Shown: positions 37,685 to 45,030 of the stretch, piece by piece | Layout: each line of letters begins with the position of its first letter | Position numbering within the stretch: position 1 is the first letter of the stretch | NCBI RefSeq assembly: GCF_900142195.1 | Contig: NZ_FRAB01000017.1 | Coordinates: forward strand, 62,001 to 126,000 | Length of the DNA stretch: 64,000 nt | Direction: 5' to 3' | From: Paraburkholderia terricola | Lineage (GTDB): Bacteria > Pseudomonadota > Gammaproteobacteria > Burkholderiales > Burkholderiaceae | Made by a program: the position numbers and the translations under genes | The notes under the pieces: model-generated | Seen by the model: only the letters and a program-made list of their open reading frames with translations | Databases searched by the model: none | Told to the model about the DNA's origin: nothing

Positions 37685-38398
37685 ATGGACCACAAGTCGA
37701 AACTACGACAGATTGCCTTGGCCGCACTGGTCATGATGGGGGCCGTGCAAGGCGTCGCCGCGCAGGCGATGACGGATAGCGGCGCGAGCGCTGGCGTCGT
37801 TTCCCAGCCGGGCGCCGCGCAGGGTGACCAGCCCGCTCAGTCTGGACAAGCGCAGACCACCGCGCTGACGCCGGACGAAGCGAAGCAATCCGCCGCGGGG
37901 AACGTTGCGGAATTGCAGCAGATGATTCGCGGGTCGGACGTGAGCGAATTGCGCACGACATACAACGGCAGTTACGGCGCGAGCTTGCTGTTTTACGGCA
38001 AGGAGATGACGTACTACGTAGCCTTGTTCCAGCAGAAGAATTTCTGGCGCGTCATCAAGACGCAGGACGCGACGCGCGCCGACATGATCTACAAGGATTT
38101 CGTGCGTCAGACGCTGCAACTGTCGGACGTCGAGATTCGCCGCACGCAACTCGAGGCGCAGAAGGCGTTCACGGACCGGATGATCGCATTGTCGCAAGAC
38201 CGCGCGAATCGCCTGCAAGCTGACCTCGACGTGGCGCACCGGCAGCAGACCATCGTCGCGAGCCAGCAGCAGCAGACCCGCGCCGAAGCAACGGCGCTCG
38301 CGCAGCAAAAGGCCGCCGCGCAGGAGCAACTGCGCGCCGCGCAACGCCAGGTGCGCGATCTGCAACGTCAATTGGAAAGCGGCTTACCCTCGCACTGA
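37685..38398 (+). CDS. DUF2968 exported coiled-coil protein
   Basis: A 237-residue protein of the DUF2968 family, which I know mainly from Burkholderiales. It has a signal peptide (LRQIALAALVMMGAVQGVAAQ), a linker rich in Gln/Ala/Ser, a globular part with NVAELQQMIRGSDVSELRTTYNGSYGASLLFYG split across residues 72-105, and a long Gln/Arg/Ala coiled coil from about 145 to the end. AGGAT precedes the ATG. It is probably periplasmic; the function is unknown. Confidence 0.85.
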   Translation: MDHKSKLRQIALAALVMMGAVQGVAAQAMTDSGASAGVVSQPGAAQGDQPAQSGQAQTTALTPDEAKQSAAGNVAELQQMIRGSDVSELRTTYNGSYGASLLFYGKEMTYYVALFQQKNFWRVIKTQDATRADMIYKDFVRQTLQLSDVEIRRTQLEAQKAFTDRMIALSQDRANRLQADLDVAHRQQTIVASQQQQTRAEATALAQQKAAAQEQLRAAQRQVRDLQRQLESGLPSH

Positions 38399-38728
38399 GC
38401 GCGATGGTTTGAAGGCTGCCAGAGGTAAGGCGGCGGCATCGATCGCCGCCGCTCGAGTCACCGCGGGGCACCTCGCGCGAGCTGTTTCTAGCCGCGCTCG
38501 AATCGCGGGTCCACAAGCGGCGACCGCCGCTGTTTTCCGCGGCACACATCCCACAACGAATCGGCGCGGCAGGTTTGCCGGATGAACGATAGCGCGTGAG
38601 CGTGAGCCGCTGGTTTTCCGCTGCGGCTCGGAATAATTCCCCTCAAATTACGGCGGACTGTCTTCCGGGTTCGTGCTCGTCTCGCCAGCGCACACACGCT
38701 GTGCGCGAGAGGCGCCGACTCGCCGACT
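38399..38728. other. Intergenic region, no gene recognised
   Basis: A 330-base gap between the DUF2968 gene and a convergent small gene. I see no convincing coding frame or terminator. Confidence 0.45.
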
Positions 38729-38929
38729 CTAATGCCGCTTCTTGCCCGCCGACGACACCTCTTTCACCGACACGTGATGCGGATCCGTCATATCGACGGC
38801 GATCGGATCGCTGGCGGGAAAGCTTTCCTCGAGTGCTTCGTCGAGCCGGCTCTCGGCGGACTGAACCGACTTGGCGGACGGCCGCGCTTTCATGGGATTG
38901 CGGGGTACGGGCTGTTTCTGCCTGGTCAT
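38729..38929 (-). CDS. Small conserved-type protein (66 aa) with SFPASDPI motif
   Basis: The 66-residue product is hydrophilic and contains RLDEALEESFPASDPIAV, a motif I know from many short proteins of unknown function in proteobacteria. The ATG at 38929 has a CGGAG ribosome binding site; the longer open frame upstream (to 39067) does not look coding. It ends with a Lys/Arg tail (SSAGKKRH). Role unknown. Confidence 0.72.
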   Translation of the reverse strand: MTRQKQPVPRNPMKARPSAKSVQSAESRLDEALEESFPASDPIAVDMTDPHHVSVKEVSSAGKKRH

Positions 38930-39139
38930 GACATGCTCCGTTGGACGCGAGTCAACGACTTCAGCATAACGCAAAGCGAGTCGCGGCGAGTTAAAAGCAT
39001 GCTGCATTGACTCGTTCTCCGAGTGTCGCAGAAAAGCAGAGCGGGAACACCTACACATCCGCCGCATGCCATGAACCCGGGGTTGTCCAGTCGGGAAGGG
39101 AGCAGGAAAGGACCAGCGAACGACAAGGCAGCGAACAGC

Positions 39140-39367
39140 ATGAATCGAAAAGACCCCGCACGCACGCGGCGCTTTAACGCGTCACACGTCGTGGAAGCTG
39201 AGTTGGAACACCTGGAGTGGGCAACGAGACAACCGGCGCTGCGCATGCTGAGCGCCGGTTACTGGCGGCGCCGCGTGCTGGCGGTTAAAAGCGGATTTGA
39301 GTTGACGGAACGACAGGTGATGCGTCTGGAGAAGATCTTGCAGCGGCTCGGTCATCCGGCGGACTAG
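39140..39367 (+). CDS. Small hypothetical protein (75 aa)
   Basis: Not recognised. The 75-residue product is basic and helical (ELEHLEWATRQPALRMLSAGYWRRRVLAVKSG region, then LTERQVMRLEKILQRLG). A longer frame starts at 39023, but the extra 39 residues look non-coding. The distribution of Trp, Leu and charged residues suggests a compact helical protein, possibly nucleic-acid binding. It is convergent with the Hfq-like gene. Confidence 0.6.
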   Translation: MNRKDPARTRRFNASHVVEAELEHLEWATRQPALRMLSAGYWRRRVLAVKSGFELTERQVMRLEKILQRLGHPAD

Positions 39368-39387
39368 CGGGCCGCCGCGGCGGCCGT

Positions 39388-39915
39388 TTATTCGTTGGCG
39401 CCGTTACCGCCGTTTCCACCATTGCCGCCGTTACCACCATGATTGCCGCCGCCGTGATTACCGTCGCCGTGATTACCGTCGCCGCCGGTGCCGAACAGAC
39501 GCCGCCGGCGCGTGACGACCACGGGGCCGTCGGACGTGCTGTTGCCGCGCTCGGACGACGAACGCTCCGAAGACGGCGCGCCATACGACTCGCGCGGTTC
39601 ACGCGGTTCGCGCGGCTCACGATGATCGCGTGGTTCGCGCGATCCATGCGGACCACGCGTGGTGTGTTCGCCGTGCGAAGGCCGCCCCGCGCGTGGCGCC
39701 GGACGCGTGCCGGTGTCGAGCTGGATCGTCGAGATCGCGCGCTTGTAGATGCCTTGCAGGCCGACAGGCGTGCGCAGCATCACCAGATACTGATCGAACG
39801 ACTCGATGCACCCGGTCAGGCGAATGCCGTTGACCAGATAGATCTCGACGCGCTTTCGTTCTTTGCGCGCAGCGTTCATGAAGTCGTTTTGCGGATGCGA
39901 TTCTGCGGAAGCCAT
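39388..39915 (-). CDS. Hfq paralogue with long low-complexity tail (Hfq2-like)
   Basis: A 175-residue protein whose residues about 8-70 are an Hfq Sm core: [38 protein letters not shown] and [12 protein letters not shown]. Hfq hexamers bind sRNAs and U-rich RNA. Two differences from the usual core stand out: the YKHAIS motif is YKRAIS, with Arg for the proximal-face His57, and the loop before it is one residue longer. The remaining 100 residues are a disordered tail of REP/HREP repeats, a TRRRRLF patch and GNHGGN repeats. Burkholderia cenocepacia is known to have a second, tailed Hfq; this is probably its orthologue. The canonical hfq is not in the window. Confidence 0.85.
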   Translation of the reverse strand: MASAESHPQNDFMNAARKERKRVEIYLVNGIRLTGCIESFDQYLVMLRTPVGLQGIYKRAISTIQLDTGTRPAPRAGRPSHGEHTTRGPHGSREPRDHREPREPREPRESYGAPSSERSSSERGNSTSDGPVVVTRRRRLFGTGGDGNHGDGNHGGGNHGGNGGNGGNGGNGANE

Positions 39916-40314
39916 GGACAATTCAGGTTAGAAAGACGGTTGTTCGCCGCGATTCTACCCTGTATGAGGGTGGAACGCGTCGGCGGGCGAACTGCGACCA
40001 CTATAACGGCTTGTGCGCAGGGAAGCACCTGATAACTATTGACTGTAACGTTGAGTTACGAATCTGCCGACGAATCGCGCTTTCTTCCGCCATGCGCGGG
40101 CCGCCGGAATAGGTGTGGCGGAAAAAGATAGCCGGCGTGACGTTCGCGCGGAATAAATCACCACGTGCCAGCGTTAAGTCAGGCATGGCGGCGTTACATC
40201 GCACATAACGCATAACGCATTTCGCATCCCGCACGCAATCGGACGGATTGCAGCCGGCGGCCCACACTCCATTCACGCGCCCGCCTCGAGCCGGGCGCTC
40301 ATCAGGAGACTCAT
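39916..40314. other. Regulatory intergenic region between hfq-like gene and sigma-factor cassette
   Basis: A 399-base divergent gap. It holds the palindrome GTAAC-GTTGA-GTTAC at 40045-40059 and iterated ATAACGC/GCAT repeats at about 40200-40230. Either could control the ECF-sigma cassette; neither has been tested. Confidence 0.5.
40045..40059 (+). promoter_or_regulatory. Palindrome GTAAC-N5-GTTAC
   Basis: A perfect 5+5 inverted repeat inside TGTAACGTTGAGTTACG. TGTAAC resembles -35 elements used by some ECF sigma factors, but no matching -10 was established. Candidate operator or promoter part for the cassette at 40315-43990. Confidence 0.3.
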
Positions 40315-40452
40315 ATGAACGCATCCCGCATTTTTTCCACCCTCTTCGTGATGATGGCGCTCGCACTCGGCACGCTCGCGACGAGCGCGTGCACGACGGC
40401 GGACAACAGCGCGTCGAGCACCAGCGGCGGCAGCAGTAGCGGCGGCTACTGA
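40315..40452 (+). CDS. Tiny lipoprotein (45 aa)
   Basis: A 45-codon gene with a strong AGGAG ribosome binding site. The product begins MNASRIFSTLFVMMALALG, continues to a LATSAC site that can serve as a weak lipobox, and leaves a mature peptide of only about 20 residues rich in Ser and Gly ending SSSGGY. It resembles entericidin-size lipoproteins in form. It is 15 bases upstream of the ECF sigma factor and probably cotranscribed. Confidence 0.7.
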   Translation: MNASRIFSTLFVMMALALGTLATSACTTADNSASSTSGGSSSGGY

Positions 40453-40467
40453 GCGTTTGCGCGCCGG

Positions 40468-41010
40468 GTGAGCTTCGAAGCGGAAGTGGTTGCGTGGCTC
40501 CCGCAGTTGCGCCGCTATGCGCGCGCACTGACGGGCGACCGCGCGTGGGCCGACGACCTCGTGCAGGACACGGCGGAGCGCGCGCTCGCGCGCTGGTCGG
40601 CGTTCCGGCCCGACAGCAATCTGCGCGCCTGGCTTCTGACGATCCTGCGGCATCTGTATATCGATCAGTTGCGCGGCCGCCGCGAGATCGCCGTCGACGA
40701 CGAAAGCGCGCCGTGGCGCAATCTCGAAGCGCCGCATGGCGAAGTCGACGGTCTGGTGCTGCGCGATCTGCAGCGCGCGCTGTATTGCCTGCCGGTCGAG
40801 CAGCGTGAAGTGCTGTTGCTGGTGTGCGTGGAGGAACTGTCTTATCAGGAAGCGTCGAAGGCGCTCGGCGTGCCGATCGGCACGGTGATGTCGCGTCTTT
40901 CGCGCGCGCGCGAGCACATGCGCGTGTTGCTGACGGTGGGGCCGGCCGACGGGGCGGCCGCGGGAACGGCGCGTAAGACCGCGCCGTTAAAAGTAGTGAG
41001 AAATCCGTGA
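40468..41010 (+). CDS. ECF-type sigma factor
   Basis: A 180-residue group IV sigma factor with region 2 (WADDLVQDTAERALARW and LRAWLLTILRHLYIDQLR) and region 4 (LPVEQREVLLLVCVEELSYQ and VPIGTVMSRLSRAREHMR), and no regions 1 or 3. It directs RNA polymerase to a small regulon in response to an envelope or environmental signal. The start is GTG without a strong Shine-Dalgarno sequence, suggesting coupling to the lipoprotein gene just upstream. Its stop overlaps the anti-sigma gene start by four bases (ATGA). Confidence 0.92.
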   Translation: MSFEAEVVAWLPQLRRYARALTGDRAWADDLVQDTAERALARWSAFRPDSNLRAWLLTILRHLYIDQLRGRREIAVDDESAPWRNLEAPHGEVDGLVLRDLQRALYCLPVEQREVLLLVCVEELSYQEASKALGVPIGTVMSRLSRAREHMRVLLTVGPADGAAAGTARKTAPLKVVRNP

Positions 41011-41852
41011 TGAATAACGACGACCACGATTCCAGCTTGCCCGGCGGGCTCGATCTGCGAGCGCTGTCGGCGTTTATCGACGGCGAATTGCCGGACGCGG
41101 AGCGTGCCGCGGTCGAGGCGCAACTGCGGGAGCACCCGCAGGCCGCCGCGCGCGTGGCCGCGTGGCGCGCGCAGAAAGCCGCGTTGCGGGCGCTGTGCGG
41201 CGCGCCGCGGCACAGCGAAGCCGACGCGCGCCATGAGCGCAACGAGGCCGACGAGCCGGCCTTCATCGTGGTGCGCCGGCCTGCGCCGTGGTGGCAGCGC
41301 GCCGGCATCGCGGCATGCTGGCTCGCGGCCGGCGCGGGGCTCGCGCTTGCCTTGGGGCCGCTCGCGCCGCGCCTGACCGGCGGCGCGTGGAGCGGCTTGG
41401 GCGGCCAGCCGCCGAGCTTCGCCGAGCGCGCCGATATCGCCTACGCGGTGTACACGCCGGAGCGGCGTCATCCGGTGGAAGTGGCCGCGAGCGAGGAAGA
41501 GCATCTGATTAGCTGGCTGTCCAAACGCCTGAACCGGCCGCTCTCGGTGCCGTCGTTGCAGGAGTACGGCTATTCGCTGGTGGGCGGGCGTCTGTTGCCC
41601 GGCGAAGCGGGACCGGCCGCGCAATTCATGTACGAGAATCAGAGCGGCGCGCGGCTCACGCTGTACGTGACCGGCAGCGCGCGCGACGAAACCGCGTTCC
41701 GCCTGTTGCGCGACGGCAACCGGCGCACCTTCTACTGGGTCAGCGACGGCATGGGCTACGCGTTGTCCGGGCCGATCGCGGAAGGCAAGCTGCGCTCGAT
41801 CGCCGTCGAGGTATGCAGCGCGCTCGGCGGCAAGCCGGAGGCGTGGCAGTGA
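41007..41852 (+). CDS. Transmembrane anti-sigma factor
   Basis: A 281-residue partner of the ECF sigma factor. The N-terminal cytoplasmic domain has the typical LRALSAFIDGELPDAERAAV opening of anti-sigma factors but lacks the HxxxCxxC zinc motif. One membrane helix follows at about residues 98-116 (GIAACWLAAGAGLALALGP), then a periplasmic domain of about 160 residues with AYAVYTPERRHPVEV, LSVPSLQEYGYSLVGGRLLP and YENQSGARLTLYV. It probably holds the sigma factor until an external signal arrives. Start overlap with the sigma gene supports coupling. Confidence 0.88.
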   Translation: MMNNDDHDSSLPGGLDLRALSAFIDGELPDAERAAVEAQLREHPQAAARVAAWRAQKAALRALCGAPRHSEADARHERNEADEPAFIVVRRPAPWWQRAGIAACWLAAGAGLALALGPLAPRLTGGAWSGLGGQPPSFAERADIAYAVYTPERRHPVEVAASEEEHLISWLSKRLNRPLSVPSLQEYGYSLVGGRLLPGEAGPAAQFMYENQSGARLTLYVTGSARDETAFRLLRDGNRRTFYWVSDGMGYALSGPIAEGKLRSIAVEVCSALGGKPEAWQ

Positions 41853-41895
41853 GGCGCACGCCAATGCATCGTCGACATCTCACGAGGGACACACC

Positions 41896-43473
41896 TTGAC
41901 CCGCAGCCTGCCGCCGAACGTCTCCGCCGCTCAGTTCGACCGCGCGCTCGCCGGCTGGCGCGCGATCGTCGGCGAAGCGCAGGTGGTGAGCTCCGCGGCC
42001 GGACTTGCCGCGTATCTCGATCCGTTCGCGCCGGGCGAGCCCGCCGCGTTTTCGGCGAGCGCCGCGGTGTTGCCCGCCTCCGTCGACGAGATTCGCGCGG
42101 TGCTACGGATCGCAAACGAATTCCGCATTCCGTTGTGGACGGTCTCGACCGGACGCAACTTCGCCTATGGCGGCGCCGCGCCACGGCTGCCGGGTTCGGT
42201 GGTGCTCGATTTGCAGCGGATGAACCGCATCATCGAGGTGAACGAGACGCTGGCCTACGCGCTGGTGGAGCCGGGCGTCAGCTACTTCGAGCTGCACGCG
42301 CATCTGCGCGAGAAGGGCTACCGGCTGTGGGTCGATCCGCCGGCGGCGGGTTGGGGCAGCGTGGTCGGCAATACGCTCGAGCGCGGCTTCGGCTACACCG
42401 CTTACGGCGATCATGCGGCGACGCAATGCGGCATGGAAGTGGTGCTCGCCAACGGCGACGTGTTGCGCACCGGCATGGGCGGGATCGACATCGGCACGGC
42501 ATGGCAGTTGTATCAGCCGGGCTATGGGCCGTCGTTCGACGCGATGTTCATGCAGTCGAACTACGGCATCGTCACCAAGCTGGGCGTCTGGCTGATGCCC
42601 GCGCCGCCCGCGTATCTGCTCGGCGAGATCCAGTTTCGCCACGAAGCGGATCTCGAAGCGATCGTGGACATCCTGCGGCCCTTGCGGCTCGATGACACGA
42701 TCCGCAATCACGCGGTGATCGAGGGCGGTGTGCGCCGTGCCGCCGGATTGTCGGCGCGCGCGCACTGGTACGAGGGCAAGGGCGCGATGCCCGAGAGCGC
42801 GGTGACGGCGATGCTGGAGAAGCTGAACGTCGGCCGCTGGAACCTGCATTTCGCGCTGTACGGCACGCCCGAACTGATCGACGCGCGCTATGCGATCGTG
42901 CAGCGCGCGTTCGCTCGCGTGCCGCAGGCAAGGCTCTTCGCCGCGCGTTACGCGGGCGACGCCGAGCCCACCGCGGGCGGCGATCGCAACCTCGCCGGCA
43001 TTCCGGCGATGAGCGCGTTTCGCATGCTCGACTGGCGCGGCGGCGCGGGCGCGCATGTGGACTTCGCGCCGATCTGTCCGGCGACCGGCCGCGACGCGCT
43101 GCGCCAATACACGATGGTCAAGGCGCGCGCCGCGGAATACGGCTTCGATTACTACGGCGGCTTCACGGCGGGCGTGCGTCATCTGCATCATATTTTCGCG
43201 GCGATCTTCGACCGCGACGACGCCAACCAGGTCGAGCAGGCCGGCTTGCTGCTGGGCTCGCTGATGAGCGACGCGCGCGCGGCCGGCTACGGCGAATATC
43301 GCGCGCATCTCGCGTACATGGATCTGGCCGCGGCGCAGTACAGTTTCAACGACGGCGCGTTGCTGCGGCTCTCGGAAACGATCAAGGACGCGCTCGACCC
43401 GAACGGCATTCTCGCGCCCGGCAAGCAGGGCATCTGGCCGGCGGCGTGGCGCGACCGGCGCGGTTATACGTGA
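41896..43473 (+). CDS. FAD-linked oxidase of the VAO/p-cresol methylhydroxylase type
   Basis: A 525-residue flavoprotein. The FAD-binding domain (about 1-240) has VDEIRAVLRIANEFRIPLW, STGRNFAYGGAAPRLPGSVV, GVSYFELHAHLREKGYRLW, WGSVVGNTLERGFGYTAYGD and QSNYGIVTKLGVWLMP. The C-terminal cap domain has DFAPICPATGRDAL and GFTAGVRHLHHIFAAIFDR. This pattern matches vanillyl-alcohol oxidase and the PchF subunit of p-cresol methylhydroxylase, which oxidise para-alkyl phenols. The substrate is not known here. The start is TTG with GAGGG upstream. It follows the anti-sigma gene by 43 bases. Confidence 0.88.
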   Translation: MTRSLPPNVSAAQFDRALAGWRAIVGEAQVVSSAAGLAAYLDPFAPGEPAAFSASAAVLPASVDEIRAVLRIANEFRIPLWTVSTGRNFAYGGAAPRLPGSVVLDLQRMNRIIEVNETLAYALVEPGVSYFELHAHLREKGYRLWVDPPAAGWGSVVGNTLERGFGYTAYGDHAATQCGMEVVLANGDVLRTGMGGIDIGTAWQLYQPGYGPSFDAMFMQSNYGIVTKLGVWLMPAPPAYLLGEIQFRHEADLEAIVDILRPLRLDDTIRNHAVIEGGVRRAAGLSARAHWYEGKGAMPESAVTAMLEKLNVGRWNLHFALYGTPELIDARYAIVQRAFARVPQARLFAARYAGDAEPTAGGDRNLAGIPAMSAFRMLDWRGGAGAHVDFAPICPATGRDALRQYTMVKARAAEYGFDYYGGFTAGVRHLHHIFAAIFDRDDANQVEQAGLLLGSLMSDARAAGYGEYRAHLAYMDLAAAQYSFNDGALLRLSETIKDALDPNGILAPGKQGIWPAAWRDRRGYT

Positions 43474-43525
43474 GGCGCGCGTGGCACAACGTACGCGCGG
43501 CATGAAACGGCAAGCGGATCGAACA

Positions 43526-43990
43526 ATGGACCGACGCACGTTCGTATTGACAGGCGCATGGCTGTCCACCACGGCGGGCGGCGCATGGCCGTGGCTCGCG
43601 CAGGCGGCCGCGCGCGGCAACACGCTGGCGGTGGTCGATTCGACGCTGGCGTGCGGCCCCGCGTTCGCCGCATACGTCGCGCGCATGAAGCTGCCCGCGT
43701 TCGACACCGGCGACGACATCGGCGCGCTCTGGTACACGACGCTGGCGCCGCTTCTCAGCCGCACGCTCGCGCCGGCGCCCGCATCGCTGATCGGCCTCAC
43801 GCGCGCGTCGGATTACTTCGTGCTCAAGGAACTCGCCGTGCGCGCGGGCCAGATGGTGGCGCACAGCCATGAACAGAGCGCGGGGCGTGAGGTGGACCAC
43901 CGGGTAGACCATCGGGCCGGCCATCAGGCAGGCCGCGGCGCGCAAGCACCCCACGTCGCATTCGTGCTGGCCCCGCGCGCGATCCGCTAG
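43526..43990 (+). CDS. Small exported protein with Tat-like signal
   Basis: I do not recognise the family. The N-terminus MDRRTFVLTGAWLSTTAGG has an RR-x-F pattern and a hydrophobic stretch, followed by an AQAA cleavage region, so export by Tat or Sec is likely. The mature part of about 120 residues contains DDIGALWYTTLAPLL and DYFVLKELAVRAGQ and a His-rich tail (HRVDHRAGHQAG). It has no CxxCH haem motif, so it is not the cytochrome subunit seen with PchF. Starts at 43481 or 43502 are also possible. It lies 52 bases after the oxidase; its stop shares a CTAG palindrome with the convergent gene. Confidence 0.7.
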   Translation: MDRRTFVLTGAWLSTTAGGAWPWLAQAAARGNTLAVVDSTLACGPAFAAYVARMKLPAFDTGDDIGALWYTTLAPLLSRTLAPAPASLIGLTRASDYFVLKELAVRAGQMVAHSHEQSAGREVDHRVDHRAGHQAGRGAQAPHVAFVLAPRAIR

Positions 43991-44967
43991 AACTTGTACG
44001 CCTTGTTCTTCGGATCGAAGGTCGAGTCGTCGAAGGTCTTCGGCGTGATGGTTTCGAAAACGATTCGTTCGAAGATCTTGCCGTCGTTGTCGTAAGACTC
44101 GACGCTGCGGAAATACGGATGCCGCAGATCGAGCCCGAGCGTCTCTTTCTTCGCGTAGAAGCGCGGCTGGCCGATCGGCGTTTCGAACGTGAAGGCCACC
44201 ACGCGCACGCCTTCGATCGTTTTGACTTCCACCTGAACCGAGCGCGGCAAGCCGGCCTCGATGTATTTCTTGCCCTCGGCAAGGTACTGCCTGGCGATGT
44301 ACTCGGTGCCGAGATCGCGCACGTGGTGATTCGATTGCGAACGGGCGAGGGCGCCGTTCAGCGAGGTCCACAGCGGCATGACGTTCAGCATGCCGCCGAG
44401 GTGCCCATACATTTCGTCGGCGCGTTTGGACTCGTCGTAGATGATCTCCTGGCCCGCGTGCGCGCCGTCGGGCAGCCACTTCGCGTAGATTCGCAGCGGG
44501 TCGCGCGCGAGGCGCACAAGCATGTGATCGGGCTTATCGGGCCATTGACCGCGAATGCGTTCCGAGCGCGACATCGTGAACTCGTAGGACGCATAGCCGT
44601 TCGGCCCCGCCTTGATGTAGCGCGGCAACGCGAGCGGATCGAGCGACTGGAACAGCGCGACCAGTTGCGCGTCGTCAAGCGCTGCGAGCGCGCCGCTTTG
44701 TTGCGCGTCGCGCAGCCATTTGACCTGCTGATCCAGCGTGAGCTTGCCGACCTGCGAAGCCGGCGTGGCCGGCGCCTTGACGGCGCTCGCGGTTTCCAGC
44801 GGGGGCGGCGTGTCGTCGTTTTGCGCGAGGGCCGGCGGCATGGCCAACGCCGCGAGGCAGGCCCCCAGCGCGCCGAGCAAACATTGCCGCGACAAGCCGG
44901 CAAGCAACGGCCGCCATGAACGCATGTTGCTCAATCGGCGCAAGCTCACGGACATACTCTGCTTCAC
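43987..44967 (-). CDS. DUF1571 exported protein
   Basis: A 326-residue protein with a signal peptide (CLLGALGACLAALAMPPALAQ) and a DUF1571 domain: SYEFTMSRSERIRGQWP, HMLVRLARDPLRIYAKWLPDG, GQEIIYDESKRADEMYGH and VKTIEGVRVVAFTFETPIG. Such proteins resemble LolA/LppX-type lipid-handling folds, but no function is established. The start is GTG at 44967 with a GGAGAGAG ribosome binding site. It lies 63 bases downstream of fadD on the same strand, so it may end the fatty-acid operon. Confidence 0.8.
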   Translation of the reverse strand: MKQSMSVSLRRLSNMRSWRPLLAGLSRQCLLGALGACLAALAMPPALAQNDDTPPPLETASAVKAPATPASQVGKLTLDQQVKWLRDAQQSGALAALDDAQLVALFQSLDPLALPRYIKAGPNGYASYEFTMSRSERIRGQWPDKPDHMLVRLARDPLRIYAKWLPDGAHAGQEIIYDESKRADEMYGHLGGMLNVMPLWTSLNGALARSQSNHHVRDLGTEYIARQYLAEGKKYIEAGLPRSVQVEVKTIEGVRVVAFTFETPIGQPRFYAKKETLGLDLRHPYFRSVESYDNDGKIFERIVFETITPKTFDDSTFDPKNKAYKF

Positions 44968-45030
44968 GAGTCTCTCTCCACGAATAGAGCGCCAATATGC
45001 ATGAAGCTCGTGCAAGCAGCGCCTTACCTG

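Noticed and set aside
37215..37727. 170-residue minus-strand ORF as an intact gene
   Set aside because: Only a short inner stretch matches the TpsB remnant; the rest is antisense to the Fis-type fragment and the DUF2968 start, so it is a chance frame across a pseudogene.
43526..43990. Cytochrome c subunit for the PchF-like oxidase
   Set aside because: The small protein has no CxxCH haem-binding motif.
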